Shown piece after piece: positions 43,712 to 52,967 of a stretch of DNA of 64,000 bases. Source of the DNA: [Clostridium] leptum DSM 753 (GTDB taxonomy: Bacteria; Bacillota; Clostridia; Oscillospirales; Acutalibacteraceae); contig DS480343.1 in the NCBI GenBank assembly GCA_000154345.1, forward strand, positions 1-64,000. The letters run 5' to 3'. Made by a program: the position numbers and the translations under genes. Below the pieces are notes generated by a model, which searched no databases, had not been told where the DNA came from, and was given only the letters and a program-made list of their open reading frames with translations. Position 1 is the stretch's first letter; every line of letters starts with the position of its first letter.

Positions 43712-45181
43712 ATGCTGTTAGGAATTGATTTTGGCTCCAGCGGATGCAAGGGCGTGCTGTTCAGCCCTGAAGGGACGATTTTGGCAAAGGCGTCCCAGGA
43801 ATATAGTGTGGAAACCATCGGTGCGGATGGCTGTGAAATGGATCCCCAGGTGTTTTTCGATGCTTTCTGCACTGTGGTAAAAGAAATTGCGGAACAGGGG
43901 GAAATTAGAGCGATAGGGATATCCTCTCACGGCGAAACGGTCATCCCTATTGGCAGGGACCGGCAGGCGGCGGGGCCGGCGCTGATGAACTCGGATAATC
44001 GGGGACTGTGCTGTGCTCAGCGCCTGGAAAATACCCTGACCAGAAAAAGAATCTACGAGATTTGCGGCCTGCCGGCGCATCCGATGTATTCTCTGCCGAA
44101 AATCTGCTGGTTTCGGGAGAATCGGCCGGAACAGTTTTCTAAAACAGACCGGTTCTGCACGGTTCCAGGATATCTTTTATCAAGACTGGGCCTGGAGCCC
44201 TTGACGGATGATACCCTAGCCAGCCGATTTATGGCCTTTGATATTCAGAAAAGGACCTGGTCGCAGGAAATTTTAAGCGCGGCGGAGATTAAACAAAGTT
44301 ATTTTTGTCCCACGGTGCCGGCGGGAACCTCCGCTGGCGTAATACCGGCGGAAATCGCAAAAGGCCTGGGACTTTCGGAAGGTGTCTCCGTGGTGATGGC
44401 GGGCCACGACCAGCCCTGCGGCGCATTTGGTGCGGGTTTGGTCCGGCAGGGAAGCGCGCTGTCCGCAGGTAGCTATGAATGTCTGTGCTCGGTAGGAGAC
44501 AAACCGGCTGCTGGGGAGAAGGCCCTGTCCTACAGCCTTAATACCTATTGCCATGTCTGTGACGGTTCCTATCTTACCTTGGCCTTCTTTCCGGGGGCTT
44601 TGTGCGTCAACTGGTTTTTAAAGCTTCTGTATCCGGAGGCGGAGCGCGGCGGCTTAGACGAGGTGTTTTCCAATATTTTTAACTCTATGAAGGAAAACGG
44701 CCCAAGCGGTCTGCTGGTGACGCCCCATCTGATCGGAGCCTGCAATCCGGGGTGGAATCCCCTGGCCCGGGGAGGAATTTACGGCCTTCATCCGGGAATA
44801 GCGGCCCCGGATATGATGAAAGGCGTTTTCGAGGGAATCGCCTGCGAGCTAAGGCTAAACCTGGATGCGCTTCGAGATGTCGGCACTGAAATACCGCGTA
44901 TCCTAATCCATGGGGGCAATGCCAGGCAAAACGCCAGTGTTCAGCTGCGGGCGGATATTACCGGATGTGAATTTCAGCGCCTGGAAGATCGGGAAACCGG
45001 ATGTCGGGGCGCCGCGATGCTGGCGGGACTGGGAATCGGACTGTTTGCGGATTATCAAAACGCGGCGGAAAATATGCAAACCAAAAGAGAGAAGTTTTTG
45101 CCCCAAACAGACTCAATGGAAAAATATGAAAAACAATTTCAGCGTTACCGGGATTTTTACTATAGAACAGAAAATTTATGA
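43712..45181 (+). CDS. FGGY-family carbohydrate kinase
   Basis: 489 residues, normal for xylulokinase-like FGGY enzymes. Seen are the N-terminal phosphate loop (LLGIDFGSSGCKGVLF), the segment ISSHGETVIPIG, a catalytic-Asp region (VVMAGHDQPCGAFGAGLV) and the C-terminal ATP loop (RILIHGGNARQNASVQLRAD). It would phosphorylate a ketose or polyol made by the isomerase or dehydrogenase. It overlaps the open frame of the next gene (ATGA at 45178). Confidence 0.88.
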   Translation: MLLGIDFGSSGCKGVLFSPEGTILAKASQEYSVETIGADGCEMDPQVFFDAFCTVVKEIAEQGEIRAIGISSHGETVIPIGRDRQAAGPALMNSDNRGLCCAQRLENTLTRKRIYEICGLPAHPMYSLPKICWFRENRPEQFSKTDRFCTVPGYLLSRLGLEPLTDDTLASRFMAFDIQKRTWSQEILSAAEIKQSYFCPTVPAGTSAGVIPAEIAKGLGLSEGVSVVMAGHDQPCGAFGAGLVRQGSALSAGSYECLCSVGDKPAAGEKALSYSLNTYCHVCDGSYLTLAFFPGALCVNWFLKLLYPEAERGGLDEVFSNIFNSMKENGPSGLLVTPHLIGACNPGWNPLARGGIYGLHPGIAAPDMMKGVFEGIACELRLNLDALRDVGTEIPRILIHGGNARQNASVQLRADITGCEFQRLEDRETGCRGAAMLAGLGIGLFADYQNAAENMQTKREKFLPQTDSMEKYEKQFQRYRDFYYRTENL

Positions 45182-45204
45182 GCTGGGAAAGAGAGAGAAA
45201 AGAA

Positions 45205-46338
45205 ATGGGTAAAAACGTTAGATTCGGCATTATAGGCTGCGGACTGATGGGCCGGGAGTTTGCTAGTGCCGCCGCACGGTGGCAGCATTTTACAGAGGAG
45301 ATCCCCCAGCCTCAGCTGATCGCAGTGTGCGATGTAAACCCTTCCGGCCGGAAGTGGTTTACCAACCATGTTCCAACGGTTCAATATGAATATGACGATT
45401 ATCGGGAGCTTTTGAAAAATCCGGAAGTCGAGGCGGTGTACTGCGCTGTGCCACACCACCTTCATGAAGAGATTTATGTGGCGGTGATCGAGTCCGGAAA
45501 GCATCTTATGGGGGAAAAGCCCTTTGGCATCGACCAGGCCGCCAATGACCATATTTTGGAGGCGTTGCAGGAACACCCGGAGGTGTTCGCCAGATGCGCC
45601 AGCGAGTTCCCTTATTTTCCGGCGATGCAGGTCATGCTTTCCTGGATTCGAGAGGAGAAATTCGGAAGAATACTGGAAATCAAAGCGGGATTTAATCATT
45701 CCAGCGATATGGATACAAAAAAGCCTATTAACTGGAAACGCCAGGCGTGCTATAACGGCGCTTACGGCTGTATCGGGGACTTAGGAATCCACACCCAGCA
45801 TGTCCCGTTCCGCATGGGTTTTCTCCCCCGAAATGTTTATGCCAGCCTGCGGAAGTACATTAATCAGCGGCCAGACGGTAAAGGAGGGACAGCGGCCTGT
45901 GATACCTGGGATAACGCGGTGCTGTTTTGTGAGGCCGTGGACAAGCGCGGTGAAACAGTTCCTATGACCCTGGAAACCAAGAGGATGTCCCCCGGAGACA
46001 CCAATAACTGGTACTTTGAAATTTATGGGATGGAGGCTTCCGCCAAATTCACCAGTTCTAAGCCCGACATCTTTACCTTTACGCAATCTTGGGGGAAAGA
46101 GCAGGCCTGGGCGGATATTCACATCGGCTATAAACCTATGCTGCCTACGATTACCGGGCCTATTTTTGAATTCGGCTTTACCGACGCGATTCTTCAAATG
46201 TGGGGAGCCTATATGAAAGAACTGGATGGCCGACAGGTATCTTTTGGCTGTTTTACGCCGGAGGAGACCGCGCTGTCCCATCGTTTATCCACCGCGGCCC
46301 TGCGGTCGTACGAGGAAAGAAAGGCGATGGATTTATAA
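45205..46338 (+). CDS. Gfo/Idh/MocA-family oxidoreductase
   Basis: 377 residues: N-terminal Rossmann fold (VRFGIIGCGLMGREFA, ... LIAVCDVN), the EKPFG motif (GEKPFGIDQAAND) with the catalytic Lys, and a C-terminal alpha/beta domain (GDLGIHTQHVPFRMG). An in-frame ATG at 45178 overlaps the kinase stop and could be used instead. The family includes sugar dehydrogenases, oxidoreductases and NAD-dependent glycosidases, so the reaction cannot be fixed. It is cotranscribed with the isomerase, dehydrogenase and kinase. Confidence 0.88.
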   Translation: MGKNVRFGIIGCGLMGREFASAAARWQHFTEEIPQPQLIAVCDVNPSGRKWFTNHVPTVQYEYDDYRELLKNPEVEAVYCAVPHHLHEEIYVAVIESGKHLMGEKPFGIDQAANDHILEALQEHPEVFARCASEFPYFPAMQVMLSWIREEKFGRILEIKAGFNHSSDMDTKKPINWKRQACYNGAYGCIGDLGIHTQHVPFRMGFLPRNVYASLRKYINQRPDGKGGTAACDTWDNAVLFCEAVDKRGETVPMTLETKRMSPGDTNNWYFEIYGMEASAKFTSSKPDIFTFTQSWGKEQAWADIHIGYKPMLPTITGPIFEFGFTDAILQMWGAYMKELDGRQVSFGCFTPEETALSHRLSTAALRSYEERKAMDL

Positions 46339-46359
46339 AAATCTAATAAGGATGCAAGC

Positions 46360-46446
46360 ATGAGTATAGAGCTGAATACGAAAGGCATGGGGCTGGAATT
46401 TGATGAAGAGACGGGCGCAGTATATGACGGCGGTAACGGGATTTAA
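46360..46446 (+). pseudogene. 5' end of a lost glycosidase-like gene
   Basis: ATAAGGA precedes an ATG that reads MSIELNTKGMGLEFDEETGA, an opening typical of large secreted-type or cytoplasmic carbohydrate-active enzymes, then stops after 28 codons at the junction with GH2 sequence in another frame. It looks like the start of one gene fused by deletion to the middle of another. Confidence 0.45.
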
Positions 46447-47740
46447 TGACAGAAACTGGTATACGCCGACAACAGGAATCTGGCAAAGCGTATGGCTGAC
46501 CTTTACATCGCGGTCGTATCTGACGGCGGTAAAAATCACTCCGAACTTAGATGCCCTAACGGCGGAAGTAGAAGTTGAGGCGAAAAACGCTCGGAGTATG
46601 GAAGTAAGGCTGGAAGCCCATTATGAGGTGGACGGAGAAAAGAAAGAAGCGAGAGCCGCGGCCCAGATTTCCGTCAATGAAAAAGGCCGCGGAATATTGG
46701 TGTTCCCGGACTATGACCACCGTGCGGCGAACGATTTCTATTGGAGCCCGGAGCACCCGAACCTGATAGGGGTAACAGCGGAACTGTGGGCTGGAGATGA
46801 CTGTCTGGATCGGGTAGAGACATATTTCGGGATGCGGAAGATCAGCGTTCACAATGGGCAGCTGTTATTGAATAACCGGCCGTACTTTCAGAGGCTGGTG
46901 TTGGACCAGGGCTATTGGCGGGATACACTGCTGACGCCGCCCAGTGAGGAGGCCATCAAAAAGGATATTGAATTGACCAAGGCGATGGGGTTCAATGGCG
47001 CGAGAAAGCATCAAAAGATAGAAGATCCTAGATATTACTATTGGGCGGATAAATTGGGACTGCTGGTATGGGGAGAAATGCCCAGCGCCTATGAGTTCAA
47101 CGATAGGGCGATGAGGGGAACCTATCGGGAACTGATGGAATTCGTGAAAAGGGACTATAATCATCCGTGTATTGTTTGCTGGGTGCAGCTGAATGAAAGC
47201 TGGGGAGTCAGCAACATTATGAACGACCTGAGGCAGCAGGATTACACCAGGTCCTTGTATTACATGCTGAAGGCGCTGGATCCAGGCAGGATAGTCAGCA
47301 CTAATGACGGCTGGGAGCACGTGGATGAAAACGATATCTGTTCCTTGCACGATTACGCCTTATTTGAGGATAATCTGGATAAATATGACGATCCGGGCTA
47401 CTACACAGAGAAGAATGTGGAGCATCGGCTGTCCAACGCGTCGGGCAACCGCTATCATGGCGAGCCGGTGATGGTGACGGAATATGGAGGCGTGGCTTTT
47501 TCCGGTGATGAGCAGGGAGCCTGGGGCTATTATGAGGCGGCAAGGAGCCAGGAAGAATTTTTAAGCCGTATTAAGAAAACGACAGAAAAGTTTATAAGCA
47601 GCAGAGGACGGTTCTCAGGGTTCTGCTATACCCAGCTGACAGATGTGATGCAGGAAGTAAACGGCCTATTGGACATGGATCGTAATCCTAAGGCGCCGCT
47701 TGAGAGGCTGAAAGAAATCTTCGGACGGGAATTTTATTAA
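46403..47740 (+). pseudogene. GH2 glycosidase lacking its N-terminal domain
   Basis: The protein-like sequence starts at about residue 14 (NDRNWYTPTTGIWQSVWL), which in full-length GH2 enzymes lies near the end of the N-terminal sugar-binding domain, so about 150-200 residues are missing. The Ig-like domain and TIM barrel are present, with the acid/base Glu in VQLNESWG and the nucleophile Glu in MVTEYGGVAFSGD. No good ribosome-binding site precedes the possible starts (ATG 46403 or TTG 46400), so it may be untranslated. Loss of the N-terminal domain usually destabilises GH2 enzymes; I regard it as a pseudogene, though a residual catalytic fragment cannot be excluded. Confidence 0.6.
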
Positions 47741-47770
47741 TTCCAGAGACGCAGAAAATTGGAAGTCCCC

Positions 47771-48255
47771 AAATGAGACAATCCAGGTTCCGGCCTTTTT
47801 CTGTGTTATAAGCCCAGCGTTTAAGCCATTTTTCGAGATTTATCTTTTTTATAGGAATGGGACATCAAAAAGCAAAAAATAGAAAAATGGGTTGTAAAAA
47901 CAATTAAATGCATCTATTCTGAACTGGGGCTTCTCATTTTGCTGAAGGTTCCCTTTTGATTTTTATTTAATAAATTTATTCCAAACGGTATTAGGCCAGC
48001 GGACAACAATTTCGTCACTCCCTCCCACCAGGCTGAGCCTGGACGCAATCCGCGTTCCTGGTTCAGCCTTTTATTTTGTCAGTTCACTCGCGTTTATGGT
48101 AGGGTATCTTTTTGTCAACGCTTCGCAAGGCGTGGGTGACGAAATTGTTGTCACCCAAATTGTTTTAGTATTCATATGGGTTTCCGGGCTTTTTAGGGCC
48201 AATTTTTCAAAACCGCCCCACCGTGGATGTCCAACCCCCAAAAGAGCCAAAAAAC
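47771..48255 (+). repeat. Terminator-rich intergenic repeat, copy E (longest)
   Basis: It matches copy B at its 5' part and copy A at its 3' part, so it shows the full unit: a TTCCGGCCTTTTT end, GGTTGTAAAAACAATTAAATG, CCAAACGGTATTAGGCC, the AGGCTGAGCC...GGTTCAGCCT hairpin with a T-run, and GGGTGAC...GTCACCC. It serves as the downstream terminator of the GH36 operon. Confidence 0.85.
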
Positions 48256-48486
48256 GGAGCTTTTGCATGTACAGCGCTCTTGTCGTGGCAGCTCATTCCT
48301 TGTTTAGAAATATAGGTTTAAAATCCTATTGGAGCTTATGTTGAGTCCTATGTAGAATAGCGCGCGTGCTTTGCTGCCTAATGTGTCGGCCAGTGTGGCT
48401 TATTGACACCGGCTGCTTTCTAAGTTTTGACTTGAACCGCATAGGGAGTTCTCTGCCTTCAGAAAAAGTGGCAGTCTGATACCTAT
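48256..48486. other. Intergenic region, no gene seen
   Basis: No convincing ORF or signal here; the sequence after the repeat looks like decayed coding DNA leading into the pseudogene fragment at 48487. Confidence 0.4.
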
Positions 48487-48657
48487 ATGCCCGCTCCCGA
48501 TAACCTTATCCTTTTTAGCCGGGATGAGGAGAAGCAAATCGATTATGTGGGAATGGAAATCATGAAAAGGGCGAAATAGGATAAAATTTATATCATCGAA
48601 GGAAATTTTAGCGGTATCTGTGAGCAGAACAGCCATCCTTTGGAGCTCAACTATTAA
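48487..48657 (+). pseudogene. Unidentified gene fragment with in-frame amber
   Basis: The frame reads PDNLILFSRDEEKQIDYVG, then MEIMKRAK, TAG (48577-48579), DKIYIIEGNFSGICEQNSHP and stop. Both halves look like real protein in the same frame. I do not recognise the family. It is probably the remnant of a gene disrupted when the region was rearranged. Confidence 0.4.
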
Positions 48658-48848
48658 GCTGTAGATTAAAGATATTTGTGATTTTCAGCTTTCGTCTAGC
48701 TGCTAAGCAAATTGGAAACTTAAGAATAGAGATATTGATTGGTTGTTGTATTCGAGGAACAAAGTTTATAACGAATAACAATTATTCGGTTTGGAACAAT
48801 TTTTCGCGGCAAAGAACATATAAATTTCAATATTTATCTAAAAAGCGC

Positions 48849-48877
48849 TTGACTTTTAGAGCGCTCCAAAATATAAT
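48849..48877 (+). promoter_or_regulatory. Promoter of the third lacI-type gene with operator in the spacer
   Basis: TTGACT (48849-48854), 17 bp spacer, TATAAT (48872-48877). The spacer holds the perfect palindrome GAGCGCTC (48859-48866) in the context TTTAGAGCGCTCCAAA, repeated at 49978 and 50076. This fits autoregulation. Confidence 0.85.
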
Positions 48878-48910
48878 ATAAACAGAGTTTAAGGGAAAGG
48901 GAGCTTCATA

Positions 48911-49942
48911 ATGGTAACGCTCTTAGACGTAGCAGCAAGTGCGGGCGTGTCCAGAAGCACTGTGTCGCTGGTGATTAATAAAAGTCCGTTGGTAAAGGAT
49001 GAGACGCGGCAAAGGGTAGAACGGGCTATTCAGGAATTAGGGTACGTGCCAAATCCTAATGCGCGTGGATTAGTGAAAAAAGAGAATAAAAGTTTAGGTG
49101 TTATTATTGCCATCGAGGATCAACCATATAATACCTATGAATTCAATTATGAAACTGGATTGTATTCCTATAACATTACAAATGGAATTCCGGTGGGATT
49201 GGCGAATACAGATTATGGACTTTTAACAGAGCGGTTTTGTGTTAGTATACAGGGGAAAGAATTGCCAGCTTTAGTAAAAAATAATCGAGTTGACGGTATT
49301 TTTTTGGTGGGAGGATTATTTACCCCAGAATTGATCGAAAGGCTAAAAGAAAAAAAGATTCCAATTATTGCGATTGGTCGTTATTATGATCAGATTGATT
49401 CGGTTTCTACTGATGTTACTCAGGGAGTATATCTTGGGGTTCGGTATTTGCTGGATCAAGGATACCGGAAAATCTGCTATATTAATTGCCCGCAAATTTA
49501 CCGTTCTAACGCGGAACGTGTGGCGGGAGTTCAGAAAGCCATGAGAGAGTTTCATCTGGAGATGAAACCGGATTGGCTGGTTTATTGTAAGCACAATACT
49601 GGGGAAGGCGGTTATGAGGCAATCAAGCGGCTTTGGCAGTCAGGCGCAAGACCCCAAGCCATCGCTGCGGCAAACGAGCCGATCGCTCTGGGCATCATGA
49701 GGTTTTTATACGAACAAGACATTCGGATTCCGGAGGATATAGCTATCGTTAGTTATGAAGACTCTGTTTTAGGGGGATACGCTGTCCCGGCCTTGACTTC
49801 TGTGAATATCCAAAAGGAATATATGGGAGAACTGGCTGCCCGGATTATGCTGAAGCGTATCAGAAAAGGGCAGGAAGGCGAACTAGAGCATATTATTGTT
49901 GAGCCGAATTTAGTTGTGCGCAGCAGTGTTGGAAAATGTTAA
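48911..49942 (+). CDS. LacI-family transcriptional regulator
   Basis: 343 residues with an HTH (VTLLDVAASAGVSRSTVSLVIN), hinge, and a sugar-sensing domain (VDGIFLVGGLF; IAIVSYEDSVLGGYAVPALTS). AAGGGAG precedes the ATG. Unlike the other two LacI genes it is codirectional with its operon. Its presumed operator TTTAGAGCGCTCCAAA occurs in its own promoter and twice before the FAD oxidoreductase. Confidence 0.93.
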   Translation: MVTLLDVAASAGVSRSTVSLVINKSPLVKDETRQRVERAIQELGYVPNPNARGLVKKENKSLGVIIAIEDQPYNTYEFNYETGLYSYNITNGIPVGLANTDYGLLTERFCVSIQGKELPALVKNNRVDGIFLVGGLFTPELIERLKEKKIPIIAIGRYYDQIDSVSTDVTQGVYLGVRYLLDQGYRKICYINCPQIYRSNAERVAGVQKAMREFHLEMKPDWLVYCKHNTGEGGYEAIKRLWQSGARPQAIAAANEPIALGIMRFLYEQDIRIPEDIAIVSYEDSVLGGYAVPALTSVNIQKEYMGELAARIMLKRIRKGQEGELEHIIVEPNLVVRSSVGKC

Positions 49943-49977
49943 GTCGTGAGAAAGTAAATAGGGAACGTGGCCTAATT

Positions 49978-49993
49978 TTTAGAGCGCTCCAAT
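49978..49993 (+). promoter_or_regulatory. LacI operator, second site
   Basis: TTTAGAGCGCTCCAAT contains GAGCGCTC (49982-49989), identical to the site in the regulator's own promoter over 15 bases. Confidence 0.75.
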
Positions 49994-50075
49994 TAATGAG
50001 ATAGAGACTGCATTTTCATTGTGCTTTCGGGGAATAATTCATTAATAACAATTAAGGAGGTAACGATATATAAAA

Positions 50076-50091
50076 TTTGGAGCGTTCTAAA
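50076..50091 (+). promoter_or_regulatory. LacI operator, third site
   Basis: TTTGGAGCGTTCTAAA is, on the other strand, TTTAGAACGCTCCAAA, one base from the other operators. With the site at 49978 it brackets about 100 bp that must contain the promoter of the FAD gene operon; a clear -35/-10 pair was not identified. Confidence 0.72.
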
Positions 50092-50123
50092 AATAATTAT
50101 CTGTCGGAAAAGAGTTGATTGTA

Positions 50124-51437
50124 ATGCTGTATGAAAAAAACATTCAGAGAATCTATCAGTATGATGTAGTTGTTGCGGGAGGTGGTCCGGCTGGAGTGTG
50201 CGCTGCGGTTTCTGCCGCGCGGCAAGGAGCAAAAACCTTGCTGATAGAGCGCTTTGGAATTTTAGGTGGGATGATGACATCTGGGCATGTTGATCCAATT
50301 TTAGGGAATGTAGCTCCGGGAACAATGTATGATGAAATTATTTCACGGATGACTCAGTTGCATCCTGGAGTAGAGCCTCAGATCACAAGGAATGGCGTAG
50401 AACAGCATGTCGACCCGGAAGAGGCGAAAATACTTCTCTTGAATCTGGTGAAAGAAAGTGGCGCGGAATACTTTTTGCAGTCTTCTGTAGTAGATGTTAT
50501 ACAGGATGAAGATGAGATAAAGGGAGTTGTCATTAGCACGCCTACGGGTTTGGCGGCCGTTTATGGAAAATGTGTCATTGACTGCACAGGAGACGGATTT
50601 CTTGCTGCCGCTGCCGGCGCGGAATATAAAATAGGACGGGAAAGCGATGGCTTATGCCAGCCTAATACGATTGAATTTGTAGTGAATCATGTGGATGAAG
50701 CGAGCGCTATTACCTGCTTTGGAGGAAGCGATCCAGTAAGGCTGAAAAATGGCGGCAGTTATGTAGAGCTTTGTAAACAGGCTAACCTTAGGGGAGAACT
50801 TCCGCCTAATGTGACTATAGTACGCTTACATAAAACCTTCTATTCCGGGGAGCGCAGTGTAAATGCCACACAAGTGAATCAGTTTAATTCCTTGAGCCTT
50901 GCAGAAATAGCAGAAGCGGATCTTCTTTTACGAAATCGAATTACTTGTATTCTCGGATTTTTGAGAAAAAATGTTCCTGGGTATGAAAAATGTCGGATAA
51001 AATCCTCAGCAAGCACACTGGGCGTAAGAGAAACCCGGAGAATTATTGGAGAATACGTTCTGCGGGACAGCGATATTGAGCAAGGAAGAAAATTTGAAGA
51101 TGTGGTGGTTCATAATGCGTGGTTCCTAATTGATATCCATAATCCCAATGGCGGAGGACAGGCCGAAAAATTTTCCCATCCGGCAAAGCCCTATGATATC
51201 CCAATGCGCTCGCTGATTCCATTAAAATTAGAAAATTTTTTGGTGGCGGGCAGATGCATTTCCGGTACCCACCGTGCTCACGCTTCCTACCGGGTTATGG
51301 CGATTTGTATGGCCATAGGCGAAGCTGCCGGTGTAATGGCGGCTTTGTGCGCTGACAAAGAAATTTCACCTAGGCGGCTGAATTCAAAGGAGGTGCAGCA
51401 AATTCTTATCAGCCGTGGGATTCATTTATTTCAGTAA
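50124..51437 (+). CDS. FAD-dependent oxidoreductase (FAD_oxidored type)
   Basis: 437 residues with an N-terminal dinucleotide-binding motif (VVVAGGGPAGVCAAVSAARQ), LLIERFGILGGMMTSGHVDP, a central CVIDCTGDGFLAAAAGAEY, and a C-terminal FAD loop (LVAGRCISGTHRAHASYRVM). This is the group often found in carbohydrate operons and annotated as FAD-dependent oxidoreductase; substrates are generally unknown. No signal peptide or Tat motif is visible. The ATG at 50124 is preferred over a TTG at 50115. Confidence 0.87.
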   Translation: MLYEKNIQRIYQYDVVVAGGGPAGVCAAVSAARQGAKTLLIERFGILGGMMTSGHVDPILGNVAPGTMYDEIISRMTQLHPGVEPQITRNGVEQHVDPEEAKILLLNLVKESGAEYFLQSSVVDVIQDEDEIKGVVISTPTGLAAVYGKCVIDCTGDGFLAAAAGAEYKIGRESDGLCQPNTIEFVVNHVDEASAITCFGGSDPVRLKNGGSYVELCKQANLRGELPPNVTIVRLHKTFYSGERSVNATQVNQFNSLSLAEIAEADLLLRNRITCILGFLRKNVPGYEKCRIKSSASTLGVRETRRIIGEYVLRDSDIEQGRKFEDVVVHNAWFLIDIHNPNGGGQAEKFSHPAKPYDIPMRSLIPLKLENFLVAGRCISGTHRAHASYRVMAICMAIGEAAGVMAALCADKEISPRRLNSKEVQQILISRGIHLFQ

Positions 51438-51473
51438 TCATTGCCCTTATATTAAAAAATTGGAGGTTTAGAA

Positions 51474-52901
51474 ATGAAAAAAGTAATCGCGTCCTTACTT
51501 GCGGCCGCAATGCTGACTGCTGTGGCTGCCGGCTGCTCATCTAATGGAGGAACGTCAAGCTCTGCGTCTCCCGAAGTATCATCTGCTGCTGAAAGCGCGC
51601 AAAACGAATCGAACTCTCAAGAATCTGGGGAGCCAAAGCTGATTGAAGACGATACTTCTCTATCCGGCACTGTACGGTTCTGGATTCCGTTCGCCGGAGA
51701 TCAGGGTATGGATGACTTAATTGCGGAATTTAACGAAACGTATCCTAATATTGAGGTAAAACTGACTACTTACAGTAATAACACAGATGGAAATACTGCG
51801 GTCAACACTTCAATGATGTCTGGAGAAATCGATGTGCTCTGGAGCTTTGAACTGCACAACACTTACAAACGTTGGGAAAACAACATGTATATGGATTTGT
51901 CTGACAAAATTGCTTCCGATAATATTGATTTGGTAGAAAACTGGGGAACCGACGATTATACCTATGATGGTAAGATATATACGCTGCCCGCTGGAGGAAG
52001 ATCGTTCTATGTAGCCATCAATATGGATCGGTGGGAGCAAGCCGGCTTAGGAGAGATCCCTACCGAATGGACCTGGGATGAATATCTGGAAGCGTGTGAA
52101 AAAATGACGGTAAAGGATGCCGGCGGCAATGTCAGCGTCTATGGAGGCTCACAGTATCAGGCAATCAATTCCGTGATGAACACCATGTACCAGGTGTATG
52201 GAAAAAATGCCATGTATCATGAGGATGGGACCTCCAGCTTTGACGATCCGGTTATTCTTAAAGCTCTGAATCGTGAGGTAAAAGCGGAAAACGTGGATCA
52301 GATCTGGTTCCCGCTGACTACCTATCGTTCCGACAATATTCAGGCGCAGACCACTTATCTGACAGAACAAATTGCGACATCGGTCAATACCAATCTAGTT
52401 CGATTTATTCGGGATACCGAGACGTATCCGGTAGATTTCGTAACAGCGTTCGCCCCGTTCCCGACCGAGGAGGAAGGGCAGGATAACCACATGGAAGGAA
52501 TTTCCACATTCTCACATATCGGTATCGCTTCTAACTGCGACAACGAGAATTTTGACGCTATTTATGCGTTTCTGAAATATGCTGCCACCTATGGCTCCAA
52601 ATATTTGGCGATGGCGGGACATATGCCCACCTGGAGCGGTACAGACGCCGATGCCCTGGTAGATATGATGTTTGGCTCAGAGGAGGATGCGGCAAAACTC
52701 ATTGATGTGGAAAGCTTTAAAAATGTAGTATGCAATTATGATGGATTAACCTATGTAGATACAGAAACTACCGCCTACAGTGAAGTGAACAGCTTGATGC
52801 AGGAGTATGTAATTTATGCTCATAATGGAGAAATGAGCGTAGAGGATGCCTTGGCTGAACTGAAAACAGAAGCGGATCAGGTAATTGCCGAAGCGGAATA
52901 A
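51474..52901 (+). CDS. ABC sugar transporter substrate-binding lipoprotein
   Basis: A lipoprotein signal peptide (lipobox AVAAGC) and a long Ser/Glu-rich linker precede a family-1 solute-binding domain of 475 residues in all (GTVRFWIPFAGDQGMDDLIA; NMYMDLSDK; MAGHMPTWSG). TTGGAGG precedes the ATG. It is cotranscribed with the FAD oxidoreductase 36 bp upstream. The ligand is unknown. Confidence 0.92.
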   Translation: MKKVIASLLAAAMLTAVAAGCSSNGGTSSSASPEVSSAAESAQNESNSQESGEPKLIEDDTSLSGTVRFWIPFAGDQGMDDLIAEFNETYPNIEVKLTTYSNNTDGNTAVNTSMMSGEIDVLWSFELHNTYKRWENNMYMDLSDKIASDNIDLVENWGTDDYTYDGKIYTLPAGGRSFYVAINMDRWEQAGLGEIPTEWTWDEYLEACEKMTVKDAGGNVSVYGGSQYQAINSVMNTMYQVYGKNAMYHEDGTSSFDDPVILKALNREVKAENVDQIWFPLTTYRSDNIQAQTTYLTEQIATSVNTNLVRFIRDTETYPVDFVTAFAPFPTEEEGQDNHMEGISTFSHIGIASNCDNENFDAIYAFLKYAATYGSKYLAMAGHMPTWSGTDADALVDMMFGSEEDAAKLIDVESFKNVVCNYDGLTYVDTETTAYSEVNSLMQEYVIYAHNGEMSVEDALAELKTEADQVIAEAE

Positions 52902-52923
52902 GGTTATTTCAGACATCATTACG

Positions 52924-52952
52924 GCCGGAGCGGCGCCCCACGCCGCTCCGGC
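52924..52952 (+). promoter_or_regulatory. GC-rich intercistronic hairpin after the binding-protein gene
   Basis: GCCGGAGCGGCG (52924-52935) pairs perfectly with CGCCGCTCCGGC (52941-52952) around CCCCA, with no T-run. It probably sets the ratio of binding protein to permease, as in the other operons. Confidence 0.72.
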
Positions 52953-52967
52953 AGAAAGGAAAACGCG

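Noticed and set aside
38828..46338. Direct assignment of the transketolase operon to sulfoquinovose breakdown
   Set aside because: No GH31 sulfoquinovosidase, sulfolactaldehyde enzyme or sulfonate exporter is visible. Only the general logic is shared.
48071..48268. Minus-strand ORF of 65 codons in repeat copy E, with relatives in copies A and C
   Set aside because: It lacks a good ribosome-binding site, lies across terminator hairpins, and differs between copies by frame-breaking changes, so it is probably an artefact of repeat conservation.
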